From positions 1 through 64,000 of the forward strand of contig JAVBRB010000001.1 in assembly GCA_031548515.1 (NCBI GenBank): a DNA stretch of 64,000 nt, written 5' to 3'. A program made the translations under genes and the position numbers. Shown here piece after piece: positions 25,611-33,394 of this stretch; within the stretch, counting starts at the first letter, position 1; each line of letters starts with the position of its first letter. Origin of the DNA: UBA940 sp031548515. Lineage in GTDB: Bacteria; Bacteroidota; Bacteroidia; Bacteroidales; Rikenellaceae. Below the pieces are notes generated by a model. The model was not told the origin of the DNA, made no database searches, and worked only from the letters and a program-made list of their open reading frames with translations.

Positions 25611-26705
25611 TTAGTTTTTTGCTGTTTCAAGTATGATGGTCTTTCCTTGTATGCTGTATTTGAATTTCCCGCAAGCATCCCTGAGCGAAGACATGAGAAC
25701 ATCCAGCGAATCGCCGTCCCTGAAGCGGAACGAGTACAGTTCCGTCGTGTCCAATATGCCCTTATTTTCAATCGTTACACCGTAGGCAGCCTCGATATCA
25801 GAAAAAATATCACCGAGCGAATGGATCTGGAAGAGTTCCTTATCCTCCATCCATGAAGGCATATCAGGCTCATTGCCGACATTCACCTTGGTCAGGGAAA
25901 CAGCATGGTTTCTGCTGTTGTAGGTAAACTCCATTCCAGGTTCGAGTTGCCTGGTGCCGCATTCGTAGTCTATTTTTACCGAACCGCTGTAAAGCGTAAC
26001 GGTAGATAACTCGCTGTCATCGTAAGCCGACAGGTTGAACTCGGTTCCCAGAACGGTTACAGACAACTTGCCTGCATGTATCACGAAAGGCTTGTCGCTC
26101 TTTGCTACCTTGAAATAAGCCTCTCCGTGCAGTTCGCACTCACGCTTCTGGTCATACGAAAATTCGCTCTCTTCATTCAGAACCACATCGGTCCCATCAT
26201 CCAGCGTCAACCGGAGATAATCATTCTCAGGAACAGATATATGGTGGGCGGCCGCAAACTTATGATGAACCTCGTTCGGAGTACTGTATACAATATACCA
26301 CAAACAGGCTCCGGCAGCAATCACAACAGGCAACAACACCGCGGCAACACGCATGGCAATCCGTGCAGGTGCAAGTTTCCGCTTCGTTTGAATAAAGGGA
26401 ACGGGATCCATAGCACTCGTTTCCAGGCCCAATCTTTTTTTGAGCTTATGGAACTCCGCCGCATCTGTCTGATCGGGATGTTCATTCGGCTGAAGATACC
26501 GGTTCATGGCGTTTTCGAAAGCCCGGTATTTGGCTTCGTCGCTGTACCCGCTTCTGAACCATTCCACGAGGCTCTTTCTGGTCGTTTCCGAGGTATCGTC
26601 GTTATACAGCGCTTCGATCAGGCGTGTTGCCCTTGCCAGCGCATCATGGTCTTCACGAGCATATTTGCGGTTCTTTTGTTCTATCTCTGACTTCTTTTTC
26701 TTCAT
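25611..26705 (-). CDS. FecR-family anti-sigma factor
   Basis: A 364-residue single-pass membrane protein. The cytoplasmic N-terminus (1-115) has the sigma-binding helices of FecR proteins, including TTRKSLVEWFRSG. A transmembrane helix spans ~117-140. The periplasmic FecR domain (~150-255) contains LTLDDGTDVVLNEESEFSYD, GEAYFKVAKSDKPFVIHAG and VTVLGTEFNLSAYD. The C-terminal DUF4974 domain (~285-360) has IFSDIEAAYGVTIENK and YSFRFRDGDSLDVLM. Its 5' end overlaps the preceding small gene by 53 bp. It should hold the sigma factor at 27224-27856 inactive until signalled from the outer membrane. Confidence 0.92.
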   Translation of the reverse strand: MKKKKSEIEQKNRKYAREDHDALARATRLIEALYNDDTSETTRKSLVEWFRSGYSDEAKYRAFENAMNRYLQPNEHPDQTDAAEFHKLKKRLGLETSAMDPVPFIQTKRKLAPARIAMRVAAVLLPVVIAAGACLWYIVYSTPNEVHHKFAAAHHISVPENDYLRLTLDDGTDVVLNEESEFSYDQKRECELHGEAYFKVAKSDKPFVIHAGKLSVTVLGTEFNLSAYDDSELSTVTLYSGSVKIDYECGTRQLEPGMEFTYNSRNHAVSLTKVNVGNEPDMPSWMEDKELFQIHSLGDIFSDIEAAYGVTIENKGILDTTELYSFRFRDGDSLDVLMSSLRDACGKFKYSIQGKTIILETAKN

Positions 26706-27069
26706 TTTGATTATCGGTTGACGAATGCCCTTTCGTTACATTATCCAGAAAAACCCTTTCATCCGCGGTCAATTCCCTATTATCCGAGAATATGGAACAG
26801 CTATGTTCAAACAGCATTCTTAAAGCAATATTCATTTCCTTAGTCTCGAAATTCTCACTCAGCCAGTTATCATATCTTCGCAATATTCCGGCAGCCATTA
26901 TCATTTCTTCGTCCGGTTCTGCATTCACGACAGAGGCTTCCTTTTTTTCTTTCAGAAAATTATTTATATTCTCGATCAAATCCGATTGAAAGAGCGATCT
27001 TGCCGCGTCCACGATCCCCCAATCAATATCCTCTATGTTAAAGATATCATCTTGTTCCCATGATTTCAT
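26653..27069 (-). CDS. small acidic protein between ECF sigma and FecR, unknown
   Basis: A 138-residue acidic soluble protein with no signal peptide or membrane helix. The sequence SWEQDDIFNIEDIDWGIVD and helical stretches such as MNIALRMLFEHSCSIFSDNR suggest an alpha-helical fold. I do not recognise the family. It sits between the sigma gene (154 bp away across a hairpin) and fecR, which it overlaps by 53 bp, an overlap long enough to imply coupling. A regulator of, or adaptor for, the sigma/anti-sigma pair is possible from position alone. Confidence 0.6.
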   Translation of the reverse strand: MKSWEQDDIFNIEDIDWGIVDAARSLFQSDLIENINNFLKEKKEASVVNAEPDEEMIMAAGILRRYDNWLSENFETKEMNIALRMLFEHSCSIFSDNRELTADERVFLDNVTKGHSSTDNQNEEKEVRDRTKEPQICS

Positions 27070-27147
27070 TTGTTCCCCGATGTAAGCTAATTTGTGGAAG
27101 AGTCCTTGGCATGGCCTTCTGAATAGGTAATACCGCGAACAGGCCGT

Positions 27148-27195
27148 TTGTCAACCAAAAAAAGATCTTTTTTTCAAGAAAAGATCTTTGACAAC
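27148..27195 (-). terminator. hairpin between ECF sigma gene and downstream operon
   Basis: Outer arms TTGTCAA (27148-27154) and TTGACAA (27189-27195) enclose two copies of AAAGATCTTT, which pair with each other; a run of T occurs on the minus strand within the distal arm. It could terminate a share of transcripts after the sigma gene. Confidence 0.5.
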
Positions 27196-27223
27196 TGATT
27201 GTAAGAAAGTTAACAGATAATTT

Positions 27224-27856
27224 TTATGAGTGGTATAAGAATATTATCATCAGGGTAACGATATCCCTGATATGTTTGCGTGCCCGGTACAGAAAAGTCC
27301 GGACAACACCGTTTGACAGACTGAGTTCTTCTGCGATGCTCTGATTATCCTTTCCTTCGAAGTAGGACAGTTGGAATACGCGCCGCTGGGTTTCCGGCAT
27401 GGTTTCCATCGCGTACCGCATGAGCAGTTCCAATTCTTTCTCGATGATGATCTTCTGGGAGTCGTTCGTATCTTCGATATTGCAATCACCCTCTCTAAGG
27501 TATTCAGGCTGGTTGCGCAGCCTGCGCATATACTTGGATGTGGTTCTACGCGCTATAAAAAATATCAGGGAGCGGATATCTCTCCGGGTGTCCACCTTTT
27601 CATGCATCTCCCATAATGCACTGAAGACATCCTGGGTAATGTCCTGTGCATCTTCCACGGAACCAGTCAGTTTTACAAGGAATGCAAGCAACGGCTTGCG
27701 CCATCGTTCGTATATCCTTTGGAAAGCATCAACATCTCCGGATTTAAATCTTTTAAGAACTTGTGAATACTCTTCCGATATTTCAATGGCCGGTCTTCTT
27801 TTCGGCTCCTTTAAATCTTCGCTTAACAAACTATATGGTCCGGTATTATTATTCAT
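27224..27856 (-). CDS. ECF RNA polymerase sigma factor
   Basis: A 210-residue sigma-70-family protein without region 3. Region 2 is visible at ~35-105 (FKSGDVDAFQRIYERWRKPL, DAQDITQDVFSALWEM, RSLIFFIARR). Region 4 lies at ~145-200 (METMPETQRRVFQLSYFEGK, SIAEELSLSNGVVRTFLYRA). Bacteroidetes ECF factors of this kind pair with an adjacent FecR-type anti-sigma factor, present here two genes on. It probably directs transcription of the block III fimbrial genes. No TAnnTTTG element was found upstream. Confidence 0.93.
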   Translation of the reverse strand: MNNNTGPYSLLSEDLKEPKRRPAIEISEEYSQVLKRFKSGDVDAFQRIYERWRKPLLAFLVKLTGSVEDAQDITQDVFSALWEMHEKVDTRRDIRSLIFFIARRTTSKYMRRLRNQPEYLREGDCNIEDTNDSQKIIIEKELELLMRYAMETMPETQRRVFQLSYFEGKDNQSIAEELSLSNGVVRTFLYRARKHIRDIVTLMIIFLYHS

Positions 27857-28060
27857 GTTATGATAATTATGAGTGTCGGTTTATTTGGATATGCCATGGT
27901 CAGAACGGATATAAGAAGACTCATATTGCAGAGAAATAGAAAGACAGCCCGATGGAACCACTGCGGAATGCGGCGGGCAGCACATGTGGAAATGATTATG
28001 TAGGCGATTTCAGAACCATAATTATACTTTGGCATGTTCCGTATATGTTGCTACACATAC

Positions 28061-28242
28061 AAAAAAAGCGTGGCTGTTGCCGACTCTTCCACAGGCTAGC
28101 TTAAGGCCTTCGAGCGAATCAACAATACGCCACGCTATACCTGATGGTATAACATAGAAATAATGTAATTCCGAAAGCGCTCTATTTTAAGCTATTTGTG
28201 GAAGCTATCGGATATGTATGCATCACATAATTGCTGCAATGC
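28061..28242 (-). ncRNA. candidate structured non-coding RNA, ~180 nt
   Basis: A consensus -7 element lies directly upstream and the transcript would end in GCCACGC plus seven T (28067-28061). Long-range pairings form one extended hairpin: 28197-28211 with 28080-28093 (CCGA/TCGG and TTCCACA/TGTGGAA), 28187-28194 with 28097-28104 (TAGCTTAA/TTAAGCTA), and 28178-28182 with 28112-28116 (GAGCG/CGCTC). A competing stem GCGTGGC/GCCACGC (28129-28135 with 28068-28074) would act as terminator. A long bulged rod of ~180 nt is reminiscent of 6S RNA, but I cannot confirm the family. No ORF in it looks coding. Confidence 0.55.
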
Positions 28243-28246
28243 ACGG

Positions 28247-28254
28247 CAAATGTA
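28247..28254 (-). promoter_or_regulatory. -7 promoter element (TACATTTG) for the candidate RNA
   Basis: Minus-strand TACATTTG is an exact TAnnTTTG match, with a TTG about 20 bp upstream as the -33 element. It predicts transcription starting near 28242. Confidence 0.65.
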
Positions 28255-28648
28255 CGCATAAAAATCAAACCAATCTTTTTATATCACTCATATTTTACCA
28301 TCTTCCGGAGTGCCTGGCTTAATCCGCCATGCAGCATAACCCTTTTAAATTTCGGCTTACACGCTCCATAAGCCACTGCAGCAAAGCGCCATAGTCTTCC
28401 GGAAGTATTCATTAATATCTGGCGACGAACATTTCCAAAGAATTTTTCTGCTGAAACCGGATGCTAACTCTCGACCGGATCGGAATGTAAATCTTCGAGT
28501 ACATTGAAATACGGCATAACCAAAGTGCGGTGACATTTCGTGCTGAAAAACATGATGATAGATGAGTTTTGGAATCTTAACAACAAAAGGACCTGATTTT
28601 TTGTCCATCTAAAGTTGGGAATTCCAACGCGCGAATATATAAAAACGC

Positions 28649-28656
28649 TACCTTTG
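28649..28656 (+). promoter_or_regulatory. -7 promoter element (TACCTTTG) for the GH78 gene
   Basis: An exact TAnnTTTG match 31 bp before the ATG at 28688, giving a leader of roughly 25 nt. Confidence 0.7.
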
Positions 28657-28687
28657 GAAAATTACCAACCTATTAAACCTGACTTTT

Positions 28688-31420
28688 ATGATAAAACGAG
28701 TTTTTCTGATGATCCTGATCGTCCTGGCGACGGCCGCATGCCGCAATGCCGCGAACATCGGGATCTCGTCGGCGACAGTTGAAATGCAGGTGAATCCTGA
28801 TGGACTTGGGACCGAGAACCCACGTTTTTCATGGAAACTGGCCAGCGGAAAACAAGACGTCATGCAAACCGCGTGGCGTATAGAAGTTGCCGGATCGGAG
28901 AAAGACCTGAAAGCCGGAAATGCCTCTGTATGGGATTCCGGACGGGTTGAATCCGACCAGTCCGTACTTGTGGATTATGCCGGCAAACCCCTCAAAACCG
29001 GCAGTAAATATTGGTGGCGGGTAACCGTGTGGACAGGCCCCGGACCAAGCTCGTCAAGCGTCCCGCAGCACTTCTCGACCGCGCTAGGCGACAGCGATTG
29101 GAAAGCGCAGTGGATAGGGCTTAACGACATGGAGAATCTCAAAATAGAAGAAAACCGCACTGTGCTGCCCGCACGCTACCTGCGTAAGGAATTTGAATCC
29201 CGGGCCAAACCAATGCGCGCCATGCTGTACATATCGGGTGTCGGTTCTTCGATTTGCTACATCAATGGGAAGCGCGTAAGCGACGACGTTTTCGGGCCGC
29301 TCCCGACATGGTACGACGCCTCGGTATTTTATCTGACATACGATGTCTCCGGCATGGTCAAAAAAGGCGGCAACGCGATAGGTGTCGCGCTGGGCAACGG
29401 CCGCTTCCTGAACATGCGCCAGGGGGAGCCGGGCATGCCCCATCAGTTCGGATTCGGGCTTCCGCGCCTGCTGGCCCAGCTGGAGATAGAATACTCCGAC
29501 GGTACTACCGAAACGGTAATTACAGACCAATCGTGGACGGCGACCGCCGAAGGGCCTATCCGCGCCAATAACGAGTTCGACGGCGAGACATACGACGCAC
29601 GCATGGAACTCGGCAAATGGAACGAAACCGGATACGACGCGTCGGCCTGGCAGGCTGCACAGCCGATGGATGCTCCGAAAGGCAAGCTCGTCGCACAGCT
29701 CTCTCCCAGCCTGAAAGTCCAGGAAGAACTAAAGCCGCTGTCTGTAAAGAAAGTCGGCGACGGGAGGTATATCGTGGACATGGGGCAGAATATGGTCGGA
29801 TACCAGCACATGCACCTGTCCGGCAGGAAAGATAAACCCATAACTATGCGTTTTGCCGAAGTGCTGAAAGACAACGGCACGGAACTATACCTCGACAATA
29901 TGCGCGCCGCCCTTGTGACAGACGTCTATGTTCCGTCGCGCGACGGTGAATTCACGTGGGAACCCGCGTTCGTTTACCACGGCTTCCGTTTCATGGAGAT
30001 ATCGGGACTTGATGACGAACCATCGATAGCCGACATCACGGGCAAGGTGGTGTATGACCGGATGGCGGCCATCGGTACTTTCGACACTTCCGAAGAGACT
30101 GTAAACAACATCCACAAGAACGCCTATTGGGGTATACGCGGCAACTACCGCGGCATGCCGACCGACTGTCCGCAGCGCGACGAACGCATGGGCTGGCTGG
30201 GCGACCGTGCCACAGGTTCATACGGAGAAAGCTTTATTTTCGACAACGCACTGCTGTACAACAAATGGCTCAAGGATATCGAGGAGTCGATGAGTCCCGA
30301 GGGGAAGATCTCGGACGTGTCGCCGCGCTACTGGACATTGTATCACGAGAACGTGACGTGGCCTGCGGCATATTTCTATATCGCCGACATGCTTTACCGC
30401 CAGTTCGGCGACGCCAAACAGATCCGGGAACGCTACGCATCCATGAAAAAGTGGGTGGATTACATAACCGGCAAATACATGGTGGATTACATCATGACAT
30501 GCGACACTTATGGAGACTGGTGCATGCCGCCCGAATCGCCCGAACTTATCCACTCGCAGGACCCCTCGCGCCGCACGAACGGTGAAGTACTCAGCACCAC
30601 CGTCTTCTACAGTATACTCGGCCTTATGCAGAAGTTTGCCGCGATGAACGGGCTTCCGCAGGACGCCGCCGAATACGCCGCCATCGCCGCAAATATGAAA
30701 GAAGCATACAATGCAAAATTCTTCAATCCAGAAACAGCGCAGTACGACAACAACACAGTGACGGCCAATATACTTTCTCTTCAGTTGGGGCTGGTTCCAG
30801 ATGGATATGATGAGAAAGTTTTCGCCAATATCGTGGAAAAGACCGAGGTCGATTGCAAAGGGCACGTCAGCACCGGGGTTCTAGGCATACAGCACCTCAT
30901 GCGCGGACTCACCCGGCACGGGAACGTGGAACTCGCTTACAAAATAGCGACCAATGAAACCTATCCGTCATGGGGCTACATGATAAATCAGGGCGCCACC
31001 ACGATATGGGAACTGTGGAACGGCGACACGGCGGATCCCGCCATGAATTCACGTAACCACGTGATGCTGTTAGGCGACCTCTTAGTGTGGTTCTACGAGG
31101 ACCTTGCGGGGATAAAGAACGACCCGTCATCGGTCGGTTTCAAGAAAATAGTAATGGCCCCTGCATTCCCGGAGAAACTGACGTATGTCGACGCCGCATA
31201 TGATTCGCCATACGGCATGATCGGCAGCAGCTGGAAACGCGACGGCGACAGGCTCACATGGAACATCGAGATCCCTGCGAATACAACGGCGACGGTTAAG
31301 CTGCCTTCGCGGTTCGGGGTGAAAGCAGACGGCATGGCGGGCGTTCACTCCGTAAGCGAAGCCGGCGGAACTATGACCGCAGAACTGGGATCCGGAAAAT
31401 ATACCCTCGTATCGGAATAA
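28688..31420 (+). CDS. alpha-L-rhamnosidase, glycoside hydrolase family 78
   Basis: A 910-residue lipoprotein (VLATAAC, Cys18), so probably cell-surface or periplasmic. It has the GH78 layout: an N-terminal fibronectin-like domain (~25-135, NPRFSWKLASG, KYWWRVTVW), the rhamnosidase N beta domain (~165-330, AMLYISGVGSSICYINGKR), and the (alpha/alpha)6 catalytic domain (~440-800) with TDCPQRDERMGWLGD carrying the catalytic acid and QGATTIWELWNGD. The C-terminal beta domain has YDSPYGMIGSSWKR. It releases terminal L-rhamnose from plant glycans or glycosides. It is monocistronic: no SusCD pair lies nearby, which is unusual for a Bacteroidetes glycan locus. Confidence 0.93.
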   Translation: MIKRVFLMILIVLATAACRNAANIGISSATVEMQVNPDGLGTENPRFSWKLASGKQDVMQTAWRIEVAGSEKDLKAGNASVWDSGRVESDQSVLVDYAGKPLKTGSKYWWRVTVWTGPGPSSSSVPQHFSTALGDSDWKAQWIGLNDMENLKIEENRTVLPARYLRKEFESRAKPMRAMLYISGVGSSICYINGKRVSDDVFGPLPTWYDASVFYLTYDVSGMVKKGGNAIGVALGNGRFLNMRQGEPGMPHQFGFGLPRLLAQLEIEYSDGTTETVITDQSWTATAEGPIRANNEFDGETYDARMELGKWNETGYDASAWQAAQPMDAPKGKLVAQLSPSLKVQEELKPLSVKKVGDGRYIVDMGQNMVGYQHMHLSGRKDKPITMRFAEVLKDNGTELYLDNMRAALVTDVYVPSRDGEFTWEPAFVYHGFRFMEISGLDDEPSIADITGKVVYDRMAAIGTFDTSEETVNNIHKNAYWGIRGNYRGMPTDCPQRDERMGWLGDRATGSYGESFIFDNALLYNKWLKDIEESMSPEGKISDVSPRYWTLYHENVTWPAAYFYIADMLYRQFGDAKQIRERYASMKKWVDYITGKYMVDYIMTCDTYGDWCMPPESPELIHSQDPSRRTNGEVLSTTVFYSILGLMQKFAAMNGLPQDAAEYAAIAANMKEAYNAKFFNPETAQYDNNTVTANILSLQLGLVPDGYDEKVFANIVEKTEVDCKGHVSTGVLGIQHLMRGLTRHGNVELAYKIATNETYPSWGYMINQGATTIWELWNGDTADPAMNSRNHVMLLGDLLVWFYEDLAGIKNDPSSVGFKKIVMAPAFPEKLTYVDAAYDSPYGMIGSSWKRDGDRLTWNIEIPANTTATVKLPSRFGVKADGMAGVHSVSEAGGTMTAELGSGKYTLVSE

Positions 31421-31439
31421 TATTCCCTGCCCCGAACAT

Positions 31440-31467
31440 GAAAATGCCGCGAATTCGCGGCATTTTC
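31440..31467 (+). terminator. 28-bp perfect palindrome after the GH78 gene
   Basis: Two 14-bp arms (31440-31453 and 31454-31467, centred on GAATTC) make a perfect palindrome with terminal AAAA/TTTT runs. The base-paired stem ending in TTTT serves as an intrinsic terminator in either direction. It lies 20 bp after the stop codon. Confidence 0.75.
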
Positions 31468-31553
31468 AGCATCTCAGATACCCGATTAAAAGCAAAGACG
31501 GTGCATATTTGCATTATCTTCCATGAATTTATAAATTTTTTAAAAAAATTACA

Positions 31554-31561
31554 TAGATTTG
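31554..31561 (+). promoter_or_regulatory. -7 promoter element (TAGATTTG) upstream of leuA
   Basis: Matches TAnnTTTG, 274 bp before leuA; one of two candidates. Confidence 0.4.
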
Positions 31562-31620
31562 CAGAATATAGGATGGGCCTCAGCAATCGAAAGCAAGCTT
31601 TCATTACTCCCGGCTTTCAC

Positions 31621-31628
31621 TATATTTG
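31621..31628 (+). promoter_or_regulatory. -7 promoter element (TATATTTG) upstream of leuA
   Basis: Matches TAnnTTTG; transcription from here gives a leader of about 200 nt with the alternative pairings described for the region. Confidence 0.55.
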
Positions 31629-31834
31629 CATTCTACAACCCGCACCCGACAGCTGAACAGGAGAGTAATCAATCCTTAATGGACTCATCCTGCGCGGTTA
31701 GGAGAGATCGCCAGGAGAGATCGAATCCACATGCATCTGGCGTGTGTTTTAATGCCGGGACGGGGATGGAGAACGAAATATAAACCATAGGATGAAGACA
31801 TGATTGTTTCATCCTGAATGCACACATAATTCGC

Positions 31835-33352
31835 ATGGCTCAGAAACTCTACATCTTCGACACAACGCTCCGCGACGGGGAACAGGTTCCCGGTTGCCAA
31901 CTCAACACCACCGAAAAGATCGAAGTCGCCAAAATGCTCGAGGCCCTCGGCGTCGACATTATCGAGGCCGGATTCCCGATATCCAGCCCGGGTGATTTCA
32001 ACTCGGTACTGGAGATATCCAAAGCTGTCACTAACCCGACAATCTGCGCCCTTACGCGCGCGGTCAAAAAGGATATCGACGTTGCGGCCGACAGCCTTCG
32101 ACTGGCCCGCAACAAGCGCATACACACGGGGATAGGAGTTTCTGAACAGCACATTTACAACAAACTGCGCTCAACGCCCGAAAAGATAATCGAAACAGCG
32201 ACCGACGCCGTGAAATATGCACGCAAATACGTCGACGACGTGGAATTCTATGCGGAAGATGCCGGCCGTGCTGACAATGAATACCTCGCTCGCGTAGTAG
32301 AGGCCGTCATCGCGGCGGGCGCCACGGTTGTGAACATTCCCGACACAACTGGATATTGCTTCCCCGAGGAGTACGGGCGCAAGATCAAATTCCTGATGGA
32401 CAATGTGTCCAATATAGATAAAGCGATCATTTCGACGCACTGCCACAACGACCTGGGCATGGCCACGGCCAACACGCTGGCTGGCATCCTGAACGGCGCG
32501 AGGCAGGCCGAAGTGACCATAAACGGGATCGGCGAGCGGGCGGGCAACACCTCGCTCGAGGAAGTCGTGATGGCCCTCAGGACCCATCCGGCCTACGGCA
32601 TCGACACAGATATAGATTCGAAGCTGATAACCAAGGCGTCGCACCTGGTGTCGAGCCTGATGAACATGCCCGTTCAGCCCAACAAGGCCATCGTGGGCCG
32701 CAATGCTTTCGCCCATTCGTCTGGCATCCACCAGGACGGCGTGCTCAAACAGCGCGACAATTACGAGATCATCGACCCGAAGGACGTGGGCATCAACGAA
32801 TCTCTCATCGCCCTTACGGCCCGCAGCGGACGTGCGGCACTGGGGCACCGCCTCGAACTTCTGGGGTATAAACTGAACCAACCGGAACTCGATTCCACAT
32901 ACGAAAAGTTCCTCGACCTTGCCGACCGTAAGAAAGAGGTGCACGACTACGACCTGCTGTACCTGGTCGGCGACCTGGAAAGGGTCCAGAACCAGAGTAT
33001 CAAGCTGAAATACCTGCAGGTGATGACCGGGACCCTGATGCCGACCGCTACCGTAGTGCTGAAATTCGGCAACCGCGAGCGTATGGCTATGGCTAACGGC
33101 AACGGGCCTGTGGACGCGGCGATCACGGCCATCAAGAGCCTGATCAACGAAAAGGTGATCCTGACGGAGTTCCTGATTCAGGCGATGACCAAAGGCAGCA
33201 ACGACGTCGGACGCGTACACACGCAGGTCAAGTGCGGCGACCGCCTGGCCCACGGATACTCGGCCCATACAGACACCGTGAGGGCCGCGGTCGAGTCGTT
33301 CATAGATGCCCTGAGGGTGCTGAACGTGACCGAGAAACCGGACAACGATTAG
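31835..33352 (+). CDS. leuA: 2-isopropylmalate synthase
   Basis: A 505-residue enzyme condensing acetyl-CoA with 2-oxoisovalerate, the first step of leucine synthesis. DTTLRDGEQVPGCQ at residue 9 holds the family signature and a metal/substrate site; IISTHCHNDLGMATANT carries the HxH metal ligands, and NAFAHSSGIHQDGVLK is characteristic. The C-terminal ~110 residues form the leucine-binding regulatory domain (VHTQVKCGDRLAHGYSAH). First gene of leuACDB. Its last two residues and stop (N-D-stop) come from the AT-rich linker repeat that fills the gap to leuC. Confidence 0.97.
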   Translation: MAQKLYIFDTTLRDGEQVPGCQLNTTEKIEVAKMLEALGVDIIEAGFPISSPGDFNSVLEISKAVTNPTICALTRAVKKDIDVAADSLRLARNKRIHTGIGVSEQHIYNKLRSTPEKIIETATDAVKYARKYVDDVEFYAEDAGRADNEYLARVVEAVIAAGATVVNIPDTTGYCFPEEYGRKIKFLMDNVSNIDKAIISTHCHNDLGMATANTLAGILNGARQAEVTINGIGERAGNTSLEEVVMALRTHPAYGIDTDIDSKLITKASHLVSSLMNMPVQPNKAIVGRNAFAHSSGIHQDGVLKQRDNYEIIDPKDVGINESLIALTARSGRAALGHRLELLGYKLNQPELDSTYEKFLDLADRKKEVHDYDLLYLVGDLERVQNQSIKLKYLQVMTGTLMPTATVVLKFGNRERMAMANGNGPVDAAITAIKSLINEKVILTEFLIQAMTKGSNDVGRVHTQVKCGDRLAHGYSAHTDTVRAAVESFIDALRVLNVTEKPDND

Positions 33353-33392
33353 TGATTAGTGATTAATAACTAAACACTTTCAACTTTCAACT
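33345..33392. repeat. AT-rich linker repeat between leuA and leuC
   Basis: Copies of GATTAGTGATTA followed by TTTCAACTTTCAACT. It begins inside the last codons of leuA. Confidence 0.7.
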
Positions 33393-33394
33393 GA

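Larger units (their letters stand above)
27857..28687. other. 831-bp intergenic region
   Basis: It contains a candidate structured RNA gene on the minus strand (28061-28242) with its promoter, and the promoter of the rhamnosidase gene (28649-28656). An 83-codon minus-strand ORF at 28357-28608 has no recognisable domain, start signal or codon bias and is not called. The rest shows nothing interpretable. Confidence 0.7.
31421..31834 (+). promoter_or_regulatory. leu operon upstream region with possible alternative RNA pairing
   Basis: Besides the GH78 terminator it carries two -7 elements (31554-31561, 31621-31628) and a ~200-nt leader. AGGATGA (31789-31795) can pair with TCATCCT at 31685-31691 or with TTCATCCT at 31808-31815, the latter just before the leuA start. 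These pairings exclude each other, so the leader could switch access to the start codon. No Leu-rich leader peptide was found, unlike the his operon. Functional meaning is conjectural. Confidence 0.4.

Noticed and set aside
1..27856. Type IV or type I pilus, or type IX secretion cargo
   Set aside because: No prepilin peptidase motif, usher or chaperone is present; subunits are lipoproteins with FimA/Mfa1 patterns. No type IX C-terminal sorting domain was recognised.
28357..28608. 83-codon minus-strand ORF in the 831-bp intergenic region
   Set aside because: No recognisable domain, signal peptide or start context; amino-acid composition looks random, and it lies next to a promoter-bearing stretch.
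28688..31420. Polysaccharide utilisation locus around the rhamnosidase
   Set aside because: No SusC/SusD-like genes, sulfatases or other glycosidases flank it within the window.
32171..33268. 365-codon minus-strand ORF opposite leuA
   Set aside because: Antisense shadow of a highly conserved enzyme in GC-rich DNA; it lacks recognisable motifs.
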